A program made the translations under genes and the position numbers. Under the pieces are notes generated by a model, which searched no databases, was not told the origin of the DNA, and worked only from the letters and a program-made list of their open reading frames with translations. DNA of 7,147 nt from Lachnospiraceae bacterium UBA1251. Its GTDB lineage: Bacteria; Bacillota; Clostridia; Lachnospirales; Lachnospiraceae. Below, piece by piece: positions 6,275-7,147 of this stretch. Position 1 is the stretch's first letter. Each line of letters starts with the position of its first letter. Where the stretch lies: assembly GCA_002308255.1 (NCBI GenBank), contig DBVZ01000126.1:21837-28983 (forward strand), written 5' to 3'.

Positions 6275-6330
6275 TCCCGAAAAGCCGTTATCTCATCCTC
6301 CCGCCGATTCCGGCACAGAAGACGTTATGA
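6271..6330 (+). CDS. Possible 19-codon coupling mini-ORF between cpaF and tadB
   Basis: The frame encodes MIPKSRYLILPPIPAQKTL and fills the whole gap. Its ATG overlaps the cpaF stop (ATGA, 6271-6274), and its own TGA overlaps the tadB ATG (ATGA, 6327-6330). No Shine-Dalgarno precedes it (pyrimidine-rich CCCCCTCCGCC), so translation would depend on termination-reinitiation by ribosomes leaving cpaF. A functional peptide is not implied; carrying ribosomes to tadB, whose own site (AGAAG) is weak, is the simplest reading. Chance is possible for so short a frame. Confidence 0.4.
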   Translation: MIPKSRYLILPPIPAQKTL

Positions 6331-7073
6331 AAAAGAAAGACTATTCCACTTACACTTTTACCGCCGCGGAAAAACTCCTCTTCGGCGCGGAGGGGATCGC
6401 CGGAGCTGCCTTCATCGCCTTCCTGTTCTACGACCGCGCCGCTGCCGTACTGCCTTTTCTTTGCCTCATCCCTTTCTGGCTGCGCTTTCGGAAAGACCGG
6501 CGGATCGCGGAACAAAGGAAGCAGCTCCGGGACGGACTTCCCGATCTTCTGAGCGCCCTTCTCTTTGCCTTCCGGGCCGGCAGGTCGGCGGAGACCGCAT
6601 TTTCAGAAGCCGGAAAAACGGTCCGGGACTCCCTCGGGCGCGCCCATCCCCTCTGTGAAGAGTGGAACATGCTGGAGAAAAGAATGCGTCTCGGGGAATC
6701 CCCGGAGAATCTCCTTTCCGATCTCGCGGGACGGTCCGGCATTGAAGAGCTGGAAGATCTGGCTGCCGTTTTCACCGCTGCCAGGGGGACGGGGGGAAAT
6801 CTGGCATCACTCATGGAGACCGCCGCGGGAAGACTCACCGACGCGATCGAAACGCAAAGGGAGATCGAGACTGCTGTCGCGGCAAAAAAAGCGGAAAACC
6901 GTTTCATGTCCGCAATGCCCTGCGCGATCATTCTGTACATGCGCGTCTGTTCTCCCGGTTATCTCGACGCCCTGTACGGAAGCCTCCCGGGGGTTCTCAT
7001 CATGACACTCTGCCTTGCTGCTTATGCCGGGGCTGTTCTCCTGGGTGAAAGGATCACTCGGATCCGTATTTAG
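6327..7073 (+). CDS. tadB: TadB-like type II secretion system F-family platform protein
   Basis: A 248-residue membrane protein. Two hydrophobic segments near the N-terminus (about 19-35 and 38-54) are followed by a cytosolic T2SSF-like helical domain: the LRDGLPDLLSALLFAFRAG stretch (67-85), RLGESPENLLSDLAGRSG (121-138) and VFTAARGTGGNLASLM (148-163), the typical F-domain pattern. QREIETAVAAKKAE (177-190) leads into two C-terminal segments (about 194-207 and 218-240). TadB forms, with TadC, the inner-membrane platform that the CpaF ATPase turns or pushes against. No in-frame ATG, GTG or TTG is seen between the cpaF stop and 6327, so this ATG stands although its upstream AGAAG is poor. The stop TAG is shared with the next gene's ribosome binding site. 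Family is clear; TadB over TadC follows from position after cpaF. Confidence 0.88.
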   Translation: MKKKDYSTYTFTAAEKLLFGAEGIAGAAFIAFLFYDRAAAVLPFLCLIPFWLRFRKDRRIAEQRKQLRDGLPDLLSALLFAFRAGRSAETAFSEAGKTVRDSLGRAHPLCEEWNMLEKRMRLGESPENLLSDLAGRSGIEELEDLAAVFTAARGTGGNLASLMETAAGRLTDAIETQREIETAVAAKKAENRFMSAMPCAIILYMRVCSPGYLDALYGSLPGVLIMTLCLAAYAGAVLLGERITRIRI

Positions 7074-7077
7074 GAGG
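7072..7077 (+). promoter_or_regulatory. Ribosome binding site sharing the tadB stop codon
   Basis: AGGAGG starts within the tadB TAG stop (7071-7073) and ends 9 nt before ATG 7087. It is the strongest translation signal at the right edge and shows that the operon continues. Confidence 0.75.
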
Positions 7078-7086
7078 GATTCCATT

Positions 7087-7147
7087 ATGACAAAACCGAT
7101 CCGGCGCGCCGTTCTCCTGTTTCTGGCAGGCCTCCTGCTGACGGCAG
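7087..7147 (+). CDS. N-terminus of next Tad operon protein (partial, possibly TadC)
   Basis: Only 20 codons are present: MTKPIRRAVLLFLAGLLLTA, a basic start followed by a hydrophobic segment, that is, a signal peptide or first membrane helix. It has the strong AGGAGG at 7072-7077 and begins 13 nt after tadB on the same strand. In clostridial Tad loci a second F-family platform gene (tadC) commonly follows tadB, so that is the leading guess, but a lipoprotein-like or pilin-related protein cannot be excluded from this much sequence. Confidence 0.6.
   Translation, partial: MTKPIRRAVLLFLAGLLLTA

Overview
The window suggests a fairly GC-rich, Gram-positive-type (monoderm) Firmicute, most likely a clostridial lineage. 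Four things support this: strong AGGAGG-type ribosome binding sites with some TTG starts, a MurG with the Firmicute-like SRGDQ signature, SigA-like promoters, and a Tad locus core that starts directly with a prepilin peptidase and shows no secretin gene in the visible part. This placement is inference; nothing in the window names the species.

Layout. Left part, 1-2681: a metallo-beta-lactamase/beta-CASP hydrolase (minus strand, C-terminus off the left edge) is divergent from a complete murG (1180-2244), which has its own near-consensus promoter in the 127 bp between them. murG converges on a HIT-family nucleotide-binding protein (2277-2681, minus). Upstream of it on the same strand is a rhomboid intramembrane protease (2750-3385, minus). 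HIT has its own promoter in the 68 bp gap, and the rhomboid has an extended -10 exactly one discriminator length before its ATG.

Right part, 3386-7147: a 161-bp divergent region holds a plausible plus-strand promoter and a GC-rich leader hairpin. It opens a compact Tad/Flp (type IVb) pilus-assembly operon: single-domain prepilin peptidase, CpaE/TadZ-like protein with a degenerate P-loop, CpaF/TadA secretion ATPase, TadB-like inner platform protein, then the first 20 codons of another membrane or exported protein (perhaps TadC) cut by the right edge. The genes are joined by a 13-nt overlap, a 4-nt TTGA overlap, a 19-codon mini-ORF with ATGA junctions at both ends, and a 13-nt gap whose ribosome binding site reuses the previous stop codon. 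Translational coupling along the whole operon is likely.

How they work together: the prepilin peptidase matures Flp-type pilins (not in the window), CpaF powers assembly, TadB and a probable partner form the membrane platform, and the CpaE-like protein probably positions the machine. murG (lipid II synthesis), HIT and beta-CASP are housekeeping genes. I see no mobile element, CRISPR array, tRNA or rRNA. The window looks like a known system (Tad) with some less usual details rather than a clearly new system.
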